From NCBI GenBank assembly GCA_022820725.1, contig JAJEFA010000009.1, positions 248,001 to 312,000 of the forward strand: a DNA stretch of 64,000 bases, read 5' to 3'. The DNA comes from Candidatus Binatia bacterium. GTDB taxonomy: Bacteria > Desulfobacterota > Binatia > Bin18. Shown here piece by piece: positions 16,863 through 26,455 of the stretch. Under the pieces are notes generated by a model, which was not told where the DNA came from, ran no database searches, and worked only from the letters and a program-made list of their open reading frames with translations. Position 1 is the first letter of the stretch, and every line of letters begins with the position of its first letter. Made by a program: the position numbers and the translations under genes.

Positions 16863-16985
16863 GTTATGGTTTTTCACCAACACAGATCGGGCTCACACGC
16901 CGGTTCTTCCCTCTAACCGAACGTTACATTTTTGTGTCGAATCGCGCGGACTTCTCGGAGCAGTGCACCGAGTCGGGAGAAGCAT

Positions 16986-19058
16986 ATGTCCACCACATTA
17001 GAAAAAACTCGAAACATCGGCATCGTCGCTCACGTTGATAGCGGCAAGACCACGGTGAGCGAACGTGTCTTGTACTATACGGGTCTCTCGCACAAAATCG
17101 GTGAGGTGCACGAAGGGACGGCGGTCACCGACTGGATGCCCCAGGAACGTGAGCGGGGTATCACCATTACGGCGGCGGCCATTACCTGCGACTGGAGCGA
17201 CCATCAGATCAATATCATTGATACGCCCGGCCATGTGGATTTTACCACCGAGGTGGAACGCAGCCTGCGTGTGCTGGACGGTGCCATTGTCGTCTTCTGT
17301 GGGGTGGGCGGGGTCGAACCACAGTCGGAAACCGTGTGGCGGCAAGCAGACAAATACGGCGTCCCCCGCATTGTCTTTATCAACAAACTGGACCGTGTTG
17401 GTGCGGACTTTCATGGTGTGGTCGATCAAATCAAGAATCGGCTGGGAGCGCAGCCGCTGATTCTTCAACTGCCGATCGGCGCAGAAGATGCCATGACGGG
17501 CGTGATCGATCTGATTCAGCACAAGGCCCTGGTCTGGGAGGAGGATACGCTTGGGGCGCGGTTTCACGAAGAGGAGATTCCGCCTGAGCTCCAAGCGGAG
17601 GCGGCGAAATTCTCCGAGTTGCTGGTTGAAAGCGTAGCCGATGCCGATGACGCCTTGTTGGAGAAATATCTGGGCGGTGAAACCCTCACGCCGGAAGAAA
17701 TCACCACTGCGGTGCGCCTCAAGACGCAGTCGCTCGACGTCTTTCCGGTCCTGTGCGGCACCGCGCTACGCAACAAGGGTATCCAGCCGCTCTTGGATGC
17801 CGTGGTCAACTATCTCCCGCCACCGGTCCGACCGGTGGCGGGCCAGACCCTCGCCGGAAAAGAACGCACCTGGCAGGTCACGGATGACATCCTGGCCGGC
17901 CTGGCCTTCAAAACCATGCACGATCCCTACTCCGGGCAACTGACGTTTGTCCGGCTGTACAGCGGCACCTTAAAGACCGGCGCTTCGATTTTTAACCCAC
18001 GCACCGAACGCAGCGAGCGCATCGGCCGCCTGGTCCGCATGCACGCCAATAAGAAAGAAGACCTGGAGAGTGCCGCGGCCGGCGACATCATCGCGGTCGT
18101 GGGCCTCAAGAATTTTACGACCGGCGACACTATCGCGACAAAACATCAGCCGGTCTTGCTCGAATCGATTTCATTCAAGGAGCCGGTTATCTCGGTTGCG
18201 ATTGAGCCTAAAACCAAAATCGATTCCGAAAAGCTGGGGCTCGCCCTCCAACGCCTCTCCTCCGAGGACCCAACCCTGGTTATTCAAACCAATGCCGAGA
18301 CCGGCCAGACTATTCTGTCCGGCATGGGAGAGCTGCACCTCGAAGTGATTTTGGACCGACTCGTGCGCGAGTTTAAGGTCGAAGTCAACACGGGCGCACC
18401 GCAGGTCTCCTATCGCGAAACCATCACCCGGGGAGCAGAGGCCGAAGGCCGCTATGTCCGTCAGACGGGTGGCCGGGGCCAGTTCGGCCATGTCTTCCTC
18501 AAGATCGAGCCCAATACCAACGAGGGCCTGGTTTTTGTCAACGCAATTAAAGGCGGCGCCATTCCCCGAGAGTATATCACCTCGGTCGAAAAGGGCGTGC
18601 GGGAAGCCGCGGAGAACGGCGTCATCTACGGCTATCCCCTCCTCAACACGACCGTCACCTTGTATGACGGCAACTATCACGAGGTGGACTCGTCAGAGCT
18701 GGCCTTCCACATGGCGGGCTCCATGGGATTCAAAGCCGCGGTGAATAAAGCCAAGCCCGTCTTATTGGAACCCATGATGGAAGTCGAAGTGGTCGTGCCC
18801 GAAGACTATATGGGAACGGCCATGGGAGACCTCCAGTCACGCCGCGGCAAGGTGACCGAACTGGGCGAGCGGTCTGGAGGCCAGCGCACGGTGACCGCCC
18901 ACGTCCCGCTGGCGACGATGTTCGGCTACGCCACAGCCATTCGGTCGCTCACCCAGGGACGGGCGACCTACACCATGGAGTTCGATCACTACGACAAGGT
19001 TCCCGCCAGCGTCATAGATGAGGCGCTGGGTCGCACCAAGGAACTGGAAGTCGGGTAA
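16986..19058 (+). CDS. fusA: translation elongation factor G
   Basis: 690 aa from ATG 16986 with GGGAG upstream. GTPase that drives ribosomal translocation. The G domain has AHVDSGKTT (most EF-Gs read AHIDAGKTT), the switch region [17 protein letters not shown] and NKLDR. Domains II-V follow, with the domain IV loop 'GGRGQFGHV' and the C-terminal 'RRGKV' region. It is not in an rpsL-rpsG-fusA-tuf operon, so a second EF-G elsewhere is possible and this could be the EF-G2 type. Confidence 0.88.
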   Translation: MSTTLEKTRNIGIVAHVDSGKTTVSERVLYYTGLSHKIGEVHEGTAVTDWMPQERERGITITAAAITCDWSDHQINIIDTPGHVDFTTEVERSLRVLDGAIVVFCGVGGVEPQSETVWRQADKYGVPRIVFINKLDRVGADFHGVVDQIKNRLGAQPLILQLPIGAEDAMTGVIDLIQHKALVWEEDTLGARFHEEEIPPELQAEAAKFSELLVESVADADDALLEKYLGGETLTPEEITTAVRLKTQSLDVFPVLCGTALRNKGIQPLLDAVVNYLPPPVRPVAGQTLAGKERTWQVTDDILAGLAFKTMHDPYSGQLTFVRLYSGTLKTGASIFNPRTERSERIGRLVRMHANKKEDLESAAAGDIIAVVGLKNFTTGDTIATKHQPVLLESISFKEPVISVAIEPKTKIDSEKLGLALQRLSSEDPTLVIQTNAETGQTILSGMGELHLEVILDRLVREFKVEVNTGAPQVSYRETITRGAEAEGRYVRQTGGRGQFGHVFLKIEPNTNEGLVFVNAIKGGAIPREYITSVEKGVREAAENGVIYGYPLLNTTVTLYDGNYHEVDSSELAFHMAGSMGFKAAVNKAKPVLLEPMMEVEVVVPEDYMGTAMGDLQSRRGKVTELGERSGGQRTVTAHVPLATMFGYATAIRSLTQGRATYTMEFDHYDKVPASVIDEALGRTKELEVG

Positions 19059-19077
19059 GTTATGCAGCACGTGCTCC

Positions 19078-19139
19078 GTAGGGGCAATTCATGAATTGCC
19101 CCTACACCGGCGGAGGAAGGCTGCGGGCAAGATGCCCGC
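19078..19139. repeat. palindromic intergenic repeats after fusA
   Basis: A perfect 28-bp palindrome (19078-19105; each half reads GTAGGGGCAATTCA) is followed by GCGGGCA-AGA-TGCCCGC at 19123-19139. Such units are common dispersed repeats in uncultured proteobacteria-like genomes. No T-run follows, so use as the fusA terminator is uncertain. Confidence 0.6.
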
Positions 19140-19209
19140 GCTCCCAGGGGGAGGTTCCGTCTCCACAGTGTTGCGAGACGGGAGCCCTTCGCCTACAATC
19201 TGCGCGCAT

Positions 19210-19294
19210 GCCGGAGTGGTGGAACTGGTAGACACATGGGACTTAAAATCCCATGGGGCTTTGCCCCGTGCGGGTTCGAGCCCCGCCTCCGGCA
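19210..19294 (+). tRNA. tRNA-Leu (anticodon UAA)
   Basis: 85 nt with a long variable arm, as in class II tRNAs. Acceptor stem GCCGGAG/CTCCGGC plus discriminator A. Anticodon loop CTTAAAA with TAA at 19244-19246. T-arm CGGGTTCGAGCCCCG. The CCA end is not encoded. Confidence 0.95.
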
Positions 19295-19305
19295 TGGCAG
19301 CCCGC

Positions 19306-20385
19306 CTAATATTTCGCGATGACCTGTTCGGCAAAATCCTTGTAGACTTCGCGGCTCGTTTTGAGCGGCGGCAAAAGAGAAATCTCCCGGAGCCCGGCCT
19401 GCTCCGCCTGACGGATAGCCGCGATCAACTCATCGGGTTCACCGACCATGCACGATCCCTTGATCGTCTTCGGCGTGATGAATTTTCGCTCCTCGGGGAC
19501 ATGGTAGGTGCAGTGTCCATCGTGAATCTGAAGGTACCGTTTGGCCTGGGGCGTTTCCATGTTCCCGACCTGATCCCGATACTCTTCCCAGACATCCTGG
19601 AACGCCTCGGGCACGGTGCTCTCGTCTCCGGTTTGTTCGTAAATTTCATACACAAAATGCAGGGCACAGGTGACCCAGGAGCCACACGCTTCGATCACCC
19701 GGTCCGAGGTTAAATCCTCTCCCGGTTTCAATACGACCGCCGTGGTCAGGGCCGTGGTATGAAAATTCTCGGGTAAGGTGCGTCCGGCTCGCTCGGCCCC
19801 GGCCTGCACCCGGCTGACATTCGCCTGCAAGACCTCGCTCTGTTCGTTGAACAGCGACACCAGCCCATCGCCAAATTCTCCCGCAGTGCGGAGAGCCAGC
19901 GGTCCATTGGCCGCAACATAGATGGGAATCGGCTGTTCCAGGTCAATGAATTTCAGGTCCTGATGCAGGAATCTGATCGTCCGCGTTGTGTCATTCAGGG
20001 TATATTCGACCTCTCCCCCGCGCAGCAGCGTACGGACTACACGCAGGTATTCACGAAAATCCCTGACCTTCATGGGCTGCATGCCCATGACCCGCATGGC
20101 CGTATGACCGGTCCCAACGCCAAGAAAGGTCCGGCCAGGAGCGAGGCGGTTAATCGAGGCAATGGAGTGCGCCGTCACCGGGGCAATCCGTGTCCCCGGA
20201 ATAGCAACCCCGGTGCCAATACGAAGGCGCGAGGTGTGCTGGGCGGCCAGCGCCAGGGTGGCATAACAGTCCGACCAGATCATCTGTGAGTCCGGCACCC
20301 AGGCCGCGTCAAAGCCTAAATTCTCAATATAGGGATAGAGGTCCCAGTTATCGATTTTGGTATGGGCCGTAATACTGAATTGCAT
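19306..20385 (-). CDS. LLM-class flavin-dependent oxidoreductase
   Basis: 359 aa from ATG 20385 with AAGGAGG upstream. Luciferase-like TIM barrel: 'MQFSITAHTKIDNWDLYPYIENLGFDAAWVPDSQM' at the N-terminus, 'LRIGTGVAIPGTR', 'GRTFLGVGTGHTAMRVMG' and 'IPIYVAANGPLALRTAGEFGDGLV'. The pattern resembles F420-dependent members such as methylene-H4MPT reductase-like and glucose-6-phosphate dehydrogenase-like enzymes. Cofactor (F420 or FMN) and substrate are not decided. It ends 11 bp from the tRNA and is divergent from the lipoprotein gene. Confidence 0.8.
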   Translation of the reverse strand: MQFSITAHTKIDNWDLYPYIENLGFDAAWVPDSQMIWSDCYATLALAAQHTSRLRIGTGVAIPGTRIAPVTAHSIASINRLAPGRTFLGVGTGHTAMRVMGMQPMKVRDFREYLRVVRTLLRGGEVEYTLNDTTRTIRFLHQDLKFIDLEQPIPIYVAANGPLALRTAGEFGDGLVSLFNEQSEVLQANVSRVQAGAERAGRTLPENFHTTALTTAVVLKPGEDLTSDRVIEACGSWVTCALHFVYEIYEQTGDESTVPEAFQDVWEEYRDQVGNMETPQAKRYLQIHDGHCTYHVPEERKFITPKTIKGSCMVGEPDELIAAIRQAEQAGLREISLLPPLKTSREVYKDFAEQVIAKY

Positions 20386-20476
20386 GCGATGCCTCCTTGT
20401 CAGTCTGTCATCGCATGTCTGTATCATTCGCTCCGGGCAACTGCAATTTTTCCGGTCTATCCCCTGCTCACTGCCT

Positions 20477-20505
20477 TTGACTCGTCCGGCTTCCCATTTT
20501 AAGCT
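20477..20505 (+). promoter_or_regulatory. possible promoter for the lipoprotein/TPR pair
   Basis: TTGACT (20477-20482), 17-bp spacer, TAAGCT (20500-20505). The region is also an interrupted palindrome (GACTC..TCCCA..TGGGA..GAGTC), so it may bind a regulator. Confidence 0.3.
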
Positions 20506-20573
20506 GGGAGTGAGTCTGTTGGCGGTCAGCCGAACAGGTAGAACGGCTGCGGTAGGCTCTACTTCAGAGGACC

Positions 20574-21827
20574 ATGTTACGTCGCTATCCCGACACGAGC
20601 GGAGAATTTTCCATTAGCCTTATTTTTTGGCTCTGCGTGGTCGGGGCCAGCCTGTCCCTCGCCGGTTGTCAGGCAAGGCGCCCCTCCCCGTTCATGATAC
20701 AGGAGCCCGCACAAGCTACCGTTCGGCCAGACCCACCGTCCGCGCCCCAGAAAAGATCAGCAGAAATAGACGATCCGGAGGCAGAACTGGCCTGGGACTT
20801 TTTGGCCCGCGTTGATGAAACGGGCATCATCTCCCCGCATCCTCCGCCGACCGAATCCGTTCCGCCCGAACTGCCGCCTGCCCAGACTGATGAACCCCTC
20901 CCACCCCTGCCGGCGCTCGGCCCTCCCCAAGCAGGAGAGTCCTCGGACTGGCTCACCTGGGTACCGGGATTGTCTCCCGACGAGACAGGTCCAAATGGTA
21001 ATACACGGTACCGGACCGAGCAGGACCTCCTCAAAGCTGTCGCCGAGTTTCAGCGCGTAGCGACAAAAGACACCTACCGCTTTCCGCTCCCCAAAGATGT
21101 GACCGGAGCCAATGTCCATAAGGCCACCCTCACCCGCATCAACGACTATGAGACCAAGCACCCTGGGGCCTATCCCGCCATTATCGCCTTCACTCGGGGA
21201 CGGGCGTACGAGGGGCTGCATGCCTATGAACAGGCCCTGGCCGAGTATCAACGCGTCGCCCAGGGCAAGAGCCGCCTCAAACAGGAGGCGCAGAAAGCCG
21301 TTGAGGCGCTCACCGCCTTTCAGGCGCTCGCTCAGCAGGCGCCGACAGCCACGACCGCGATTGAGTATGTGCAGGCGCTTGACGAGCAGGCGCACCAGTG
21401 GCGAGACCTGGCCCAGCAGTATGACGACACACTGTACGGGACCTTGGCACGGGAAGAAGAAGAACGGCTTGACCGGGCGAAAGTCGCCTTCTTTATCCTC
21501 AACCGCTACCGAATTGAGGATGGCAACGAGAGCGTGATCTTGGCCTATCAGCAGTTACTTGATAAACACCAGGAGAGCAAAAACCGGTATCGGTATCGGC
21601 TGGAGTTGGGAGATTTCTACGTCACCCTCGCCCGCGAATATACGGCCCAGAACGATCCTGAAAGTTTACGTTTTGATACGGGCATTTTTGAAGCCCTGGG
21701 ACGAGCAGCGCTCCAGCATTACGCCACGGTTGCGCAACAGGACGGCATCATGGAAAAGCTTGAAGCCAAGGGCAAACTCGAGGCGCTTGAAGCCTATATG
21801 GCCAAGGTCGGACGTTTAGGCCGCTAA
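20574..21827 (+). CDS. outer-membrane-type lipoprotein with helical repeats, unknown function
   Basis: 417 aa. A lipoprotein signal runs to the lipobox LAGC (acylated Cys at about residue 32). Residues ~40-140 are Pro/Glu-rich and disordered. The rest is helical with TPR-like features ('AFTRGRAYEGLHAYEQALAEYQRV'). AGAGGA precedes the ATG. The next gene starts 21 bp downstream, so the two are probably co-transcribed. It faces the phospho-signalling operon end to end, which hints at shared work, but nothing proves it. Confidence 0.6.
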   Translation: MLRRYPDTSGEFSISLIFWLCVVGASLSLAGCQARRPSPFMIQEPAQATVRPDPPSAPQKRSAEIDDPEAELAWDFLARVDETGIISPHPPPTESVPPELPPAQTDEPLPPLPALGPPQAGESSDWLTWVPGLSPDETGPNGNTRYRTEQDLLKAVAEFQRVATKDTYRFPLPKDVTGANVHKATLTRINDYETKHPGAYPAIIAFTRGRAYEGLHAYEQALAEYQRVAQGKSRLKQEAQKAVEALTAFQALAQQAPTATTAIEYVQALDEQAHQWRDLAQQYDDTLYGTLAREEEERLDRAKVAFFILNRYRIEDGNESVILAYQQLLDKHQESKNRYRYRLELGDFYVTLAREYTAQNDPESLRFDTGIFEALGRAALQHYATVAQQDGIMEKLEAKGKLEALEAYMAKVGRLGR

Positions 21828-21848
21828 ACAGCCCGCGAAGAAAACGAC

Positions 21849-23894
21849 ATGTGGTATCGTGCCATCCCTCTGCTCCTGTGTTGCCAACTCGTGTTCGCGA
21901 CACTCCTCCACGCACGGGATTTCGCCGATCCCCTGGCCCAGCGGGTGACGGAATTTTTGCCGACCTATAATCCTTTTGTGCCCCCACTACCCCCGGAGCG
22001 ATATTTTCCGGATGAGGTCGGCAGACAGGTTGCCGACGCGATTATTGATGGCTACTTGGACGATTCGTCGGCGTTGCGTAGCCGGATCGTGCACCTGACG
22101 CAGCATGACGCTCAACTCGAAACGCAGGGAGAGGAGGCAACAGGCGTCACCCCCTTGGTCTATGCTCTGCTATACCGGTCTGTCGAGCAGGACGGGCAGG
22201 AAGAACTCCCGCTTATTGAACTGGACGCGACGCCGGATGAACTGCTCTCGCAGGCAGACCGACTCTACGTCTCGGAAAAGCGGCACCGTGTTGGCCGCCT
22301 GTTCAATTGGGTGCTCTCGACCTTTGACGTGGCCCGGCTGTTTCTTGGTGCGCCCACCAGCCCAAGTCCCTACGCCGCACAAGGCGTCGTCTCTTCGGTT
22401 GGCCGGCACTCAGGGCCAAGTCCACGCGAGCGAAAGGCCCTGGCCCTCTATCAGCGGTTCCTCGAAGAAGCTCCAAATGACCCACGGGCTCCGGAAGTCC
22501 GAGCCAGAATGGAAGCCCTGGATACGAAACGACAAAAGGCCCTTGTCAAAGCTGAATTAGACCAGGCTGAGCAAGCCTTCGCTGAAGAAGACTATTGGAA
22601 GGCCAATTTCCATTATCAACTCGCCCTGCTGGTTGATGAAAACGCGGAAGAAGCCAGGGCTGGGATCCGGCAGGTCGAGTCCCGCCTGCAACACTATGAC
22701 GCCCTCAGCCAGTACGACCCGGAGGCTCCCCAAGATCCGCTGGCCGGCGTGAAACAGGCGGAGTGGGAGCACAGCAAAGAAACCTTGACCTATATGCTGC
22801 CGGGGAGCGGTTTTGTCAAAGACAATGTCGTTGTGGCCGGCCTCCAACTCGGCACGGAGGGGCTGGTCGGCGCGGCGACCTTTGGCGGTCTGACCATGGT
22901 CCAGACCTTGGGGAAACTCTGGAAGGTCATGACCGGACGCGCCGTCTCCCAGCAAGGCATTATCACCGAAGGCGAAAAATACCTGCAGCAGACTCCCCCG
23001 GAGGAACGCTCCCCGGAGATCTACCCCCTCCTGGCCAAAGCCTATGCCAGGGAAGGCAAGGTTGAAAAAGCCATTGAGTACTACACCCTGGCCGGCATGG
23101 AAGAAGAGATTCCCGAGCTCCAGGAGAACGCCGCAACGGCCCTGCTTGAGCAGGCCGAAGCCAGTCCGCATCAAACAGAGAAACAGGCATATCTGCGTCG
23201 TCTGCTGGAGCAGTACCCCAAGACTGAGGCGGCCAAAGAAGCGGCGGAAGAATTTCAGCAGGTCAGTCGGCCTGAAAACCAAGGCTTACGGCTCAGTAAA
23301 ATGTTTCTGCGCGACAACCCGGATTTGTTCGGTGCTCAGGGGCTCGGCCTCAAACGGGAACTGTATGACGGCGACTGGCGGAATGTTGAACTCACGGACG
23401 ACGGCATCATCCTCTCCCCACACGGCGACGTTACTCTGCTGTTGGAAAGCGACACCGGCCCTCGCACCAAGGTGTACGGGGTGCCCACTGCGTCGTGGCA
23501 GCAGTTTTGGCGCACGTTCCGGGAAAAGGGCTATGAAGACGCCTTCTACCGTGGGGACCGGGAAATTGCCCAATTGGTCCGAGGGGCGGAGCCCGCGGAT
23601 ATCACCCTCAAGAGTCAGTTTGAAAAAAATGACGAAGACGGCTGGCGTGTCCTGCCCTATCTCACCGGAAGCCTGGGAGAAGGATTTGACGTCCGGGGGA
23701 CGCTACCCAGAGATATCCTCGGAACCCGGCTGGCGTTTGGCAGAGATCATTTCAGCAGCTATGTCGGTCTTGACGTGCCCATGCCACTCGTACCGGTTGA
23801 CTTTCTCCTCCTCGGCCGCGACGGCCTCCCCTCACTCTACCCGCGTATTCGTCTGCCGGATCATACGTTCAAACACGAAGAGTTGTATCGCTAG
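21849..23894 (+). CDS. exported TPR-containing protein, unknown function
   Basis: 681 aa. Residues 1-22 form a signal peptide (MWYRAIPLLLCCQLVFATLLHA). Middle segments resemble tetratricopeptide repeats: 'ALYQRFLEEAPNDPRAPEVRARM', 'AEQAFAEEDYWKANFHYQLALLVDENAEEA' and 'LAKAYAREGKVEKAIEYYTLAGMEEE'. A Gly/Val-rich patch near 320-370 (VVAGLQLGTEGLVGAATFGG) could touch or cross a membrane. The C-terminal ~180 residues look like a beta-rich domain I do not recognise. Likely periplasmic or outer-membrane partner of the preceding lipoprotein. Confidence 0.55.
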   Translation: MWYRAIPLLLCCQLVFATLLHARDFADPLAQRVTEFLPTYNPFVPPLPPERYFPDEVGRQVADAIIDGYLDDSSALRSRIVHLTQHDAQLETQGEEATGVTPLVYALLYRSVEQDGQEELPLIELDATPDELLSQADRLYVSEKRHRVGRLFNWVLSTFDVARLFLGAPTSPSPYAAQGVVSSVGRHSGPSPRERKALALYQRFLEEAPNDPRAPEVRARMEALDTKRQKALVKAELDQAEQAFAEEDYWKANFHYQLALLVDENAEEARAGIRQVESRLQHYDALSQYDPEAPQDPLAGVKQAEWEHSKETLTYMLPGSGFVKDNVVVAGLQLGTEGLVGAATFGGLTMVQTLGKLWKVMTGRAVSQQGIITEGEKYLQQTPPEERSPEIYPLLAKAYAREGKVEKAIEYYTLAGMEEEIPELQENAATALLEQAEASPHQTEKQAYLRRLLEQYPKTEAAKEAAEEFQQVSRPENQGLRLSKMFLRDNPDLFGAQGLGLKRELYDGDWRNVELTDDGIILSPHGDVTLLLESDTGPRTKVYGVPTASWQQFWRTFREKGYEDAFYRGDREIAQLVRGAEPADITLKSQFEKNDEDGWRVLPYLTGSLGEGFDVRGTLPRDILGTRLAFGRDHFSSYVGLDVPMPLVPVDFLLLGRDGLPSLYPRIRLPDHTFKHEELYR

Positions 23895-23929
23895 GATTCA
23901 GGCTTCGAAGCGTTCAACTCGTCTCGATC

Positions 23930-25483
23930 TTACGCATTCGCGGCGTAGAAGATAAACTCTACGTCTCCGATACGGACCTGCATCCCGTCTCTGAGGAGAT
24001 TTTCGGCGACCTTTTTCCCATTGATGTGGATGCCGTTTCTGCTCTGCAAATCGAGCAATACATAGCCCTGTTTGACTTTTCTTATGCGCGCGTGTTCGCG
24101 CGATATCGAGGAGTGGAGAATAATCGCCTCGCATTCCTCGCCACGGCCAATCGTCATCTCATCGCGGGAAAGAGCAATTTCGCGCGGCGCCTCCTCAAAC
24201 GGGCTCTGGCGCACCAGTCGGGCGTAGGGTGCAGAGGTCTTCGGCACAACGGGCTCGGAGACTGCGTTTTGGCTGGCGGAAGCGGGGCTGCCGGTTGCCG
24301 TCTTCACCAGACTCAACACTTCAGCCGGAATCTCATTCAGCCGGACACGAGCCAGCAGTATCAATCCTCCGGCGGCCAAGAGCGGAACCACCATATTCCA
24401 CACCCCATAGGCAATAACGGTTTGCGGTTGTGTGGAGTCTGGTCCTGAGCTGCCGGGAACGACTATCGCACCGCCAATCCCACGCACCTGATAGGACACA
24501 TGCGCCTCCCCTTCCCCGTTCGGATGCTGAAGGGTCAACACGACGTCGCGTTCCGCCCCATCCTCGACCGGGCGGGGACTGGTATACGTCAGGAAATACT
24601 GCGAGGCGAGCGAGCGGCCGATCTCGCTGATCAGTTCGGGGAAACGTTCTCCTTCACTGACAATATTGTAATGCCGCCCGGCGCTCTCCTTTGCGATCTT
24701 ATGCAGGTCGGGAGCCATAAAGGGCGGTGGAGAGATGGCATAGACATTCAGATTCGCCTTTTTGATTTCCGCCAGGACTTCCGCGCCAGACAGTTGCGTC
24801 ACCTCTCGACCGTAGGGGTTGTTTTTCTCCGAGCCGTCCCCACGCGTATGATTGGGAGCATCGGTAATCAAGATGAGGACCGCCTGGGCATCGGGCCGAA
24901 ACGGAAAGCGGCTGGCCAGGAGCATCGCATCGAGCGAATTCTCCGGGATATCCCCCCCACCTGCCGGGCGTAGCGCGCCAACCCAGCCTTTGAACTCCCG
25001 GGCGCTCCGGGTGAATACCCGCTCGTCCCGAATCACGTAATCCTCAAAAGTGACCAGACCCAAGCGATAATCCCGGTTGGCCTTGGCCAGGCGATCGGCA
25101 AAATCAATGGCCGCTTCCTTCATGCCGTCAATAAACGGTCCCATGCTTTCCGTGACATCGAAGACCACCACGATATCGACCGGCCGACCCTGCTCTTCTC
25201 CCCGAAAATCAATGATCTGGGCGTCCTGCCCGTCCTCCTGCACGGCCACATGCTCCGGCGTAAGCTGTCCGATAGGCTGCCCACGCAAATCGGTCGCATT
25301 AAAATACAGGCCAACGGCACCGCCATTGGTGAAATTCTCCAGTTGGGGGTTGGTGACAGAGACAACCACCGAATCGGCCGCAGAGACGTGCGGTGTCAGA
25401 AACGAACAGAAGGCAAGGCAATAGATGAACACCCACAGAGCTTGGGTATGGCTCTGCCGAGAGGACCGGACTTTCAATCGCAT
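23930..25483 (-). CDS. VWA domain - transmembrane - FHA domain protein
   Basis: 517 aa from ATG 25483 (GGAGA upstream; an ATG four codons earlier is possible). Signal or anchor helix at the N-terminus (ALWVFIYCLAFCSFLTPHVSA). Then a von Willebrand A domain with MIDAS DVTESM (DxTxS variant) and 'LILITDAPNH'. A single transmembrane helix follows (MVVPLLAAGGLILLARV). A cytoplasmic C-terminal FHA domain has GRGEECE, SSISREHARI and DLQSRNGIHING. This architecture would couple an external VWA domain to internal phospho-Thr recognition. Last gene of the six-gene operon. Confidence 0.82.
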   Translation of the reverse strand: MRLKVRSSRQSHTQALWVFIYCLAFCSFLTPHVSAADSVVVSVTNPQLENFTNGGAVGLYFNATDLRGQPIGQLTPEHVAVQEDGQDAQIIDFRGEEQGRPVDIVVVFDVTESMGPFIDGMKEAAIDFADRLAKANRDYRLGLVTFEDYVIRDERVFTRSAREFKGWVGALRPAGGGDIPENSLDAMLLASRFPFRPDAQAVLILITDAPNHTRGDGSEKNNPYGREVTQLSGAEVLAEIKKANLNVYAISPPPFMAPDLHKIAKESAGRHYNIVSEGERFPELISEIGRSLASQYFLTYTSPRPVEDGAERDVVLTLQHPNGEGEAHVSYQVRGIGGAIVVPGSSGPDSTQPQTVIAYGVWNMVVPLLAAGGLILLARVRLNEIPAEVLSLVKTATGSPASASQNAVSEPVVPKTSAPYARLVRQSPFEEAPREIALSRDEMTIGRGEECEAIILHSSISREHARIRKVKQGYVLLDLQSRNGIHINGKKVAENLLRDGMQVRIGDVEFIFYAANA

Positions 25484-25532
25484 GCGACTCTCCATCTGGT
25501 ATTTTCTACCTGTGTAGGGCTCTCCGGCCGGC

Positions 25533-26390
25533 CTATTCCTTACCTGCCCGCTCTCGAAAGAGGAGTAAGGTTCCACCGACCTCTACCCGGTCGCCATTTT
25601 TCAGTTGGACGGGCTGGGCAACCGGAGTCCGGTTGACGCTGACCTGGCCTTCGTTTTTGGCAAGCACGAAAGTATTCTGACGTTTTTCGACCACCGCGTG
25701 CAGGTTGGCAATGGAACGGTCGCCAAACAGGCCAACATCACTTTCTTCGGCTCTACCGACTGTGGTTTTGGGCTTGGTCAGATGGTATTCACGGCCTTCA
25801 CGGGCATTGCGGCTTTGCGAGCGAATCACCATAAACCAGCCACGCTTCAATATCTCGCTGACCAGACCGATCCAGAGACCGATCATAGCCCCCAAGATGG
25901 CCAGAGCAACTCCGCGGCCAGCCGTCTGCGGCAGGAGAGAGGTGACCAACTGAAAGAGCGCACCCCCGATGGCCCCGCCAATGCAGCCACCAATCGCGCC
26001 GTTGCGTAAACGAACGAGCGATTGGCCGACCCAGCCGGCCCCCAACCCGACGGCCAGCCCAAAAATTCCCCAGCCGATAACGCGCCCGCCAAGACCGCCA
26101 AACAGGCCAAACACCAACTCGCCCATGAGGAGGCCAATCGCCCCGCCCACCAGACCGGCCAGCCCGCCCAGCTTCACACCTTGCCACGTCTTGTTCCTAT
26201 GCCCCGCGCTGAGCCCTTCAATAGCGCCCATGAACGCGCCAACACAAATACCCGTCACCCCACCCAGGGCCATGGCCCGGAGATACACATTCCCGACCGC
26301 GGCCAAGGGGTCTGCAGCGGCCCAGCCGGCAAGGCCGCCCAGAAGACCGGCACCGCTATACAGGACGAGGCGTTCGCGTGAAAGTTCCAT
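25533..26390 (-). CDS. glycine-rich membrane protein with C-terminal FHA domain
   Basis: 285 aa. The N-terminal ~190 residues are five or six Gly/Ala-rich helices with repeated GxxxG-like spacing (GAGLLGGLAG, GGLAGLVGGAIGLLMG, GGCIGGAIGGALF), like glycine-zipper oligomers. A short linker leads to an FHA domain with TVGRAEESD, 'DRSIANLHAVV' and 'NEGQVSVNRTPV'. The usual Ser before His is replaced by Asn (IANLH), so phospho-Thr binding may be altered. It lies between the kinase and the VWA-FHA gene, all on one strand. Confidence 0.75.
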   Translation of the reverse strand: MELSRERLVLYSGAGLLGGLAGWAAADPLAAVGNVYLRAMALGGVTGICVGAFMGAIEGLSAGHRNKTWQGVKLGGLAGLVGGAIGLLMGELVFGLFGGLGGRVIGWGIFGLAVGLGAGWVGQSLVRLRNGAIGGCIGGAIGGALFQLVTSLLPQTAGRGVALAILGAMIGLWIGLVSEILKRGWFMVIRSQSRNAREGREYHLTKPKTTVGRAEESDVGLFGDRSIANLHAVVEKRQNTFVLAKNEGQVSVNRTPVAQPVQLKNGDRVEVGGTLLLFRERAGKE

Positions 26391-26455
26391 ACTCCTCCGC
26401 TCAAAGTCTGCTCAACGTCCCACGTTTATGTCAACAGCCGTCATCGTGACCCGAC

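Noticed and set aside
19078-19139. Palindromes after fusA as a CRISPR or tRNA-linked attachment site
   Set aside because: No repeat-spacer periodicity and no integrase or duplicated tRNA end nearby.
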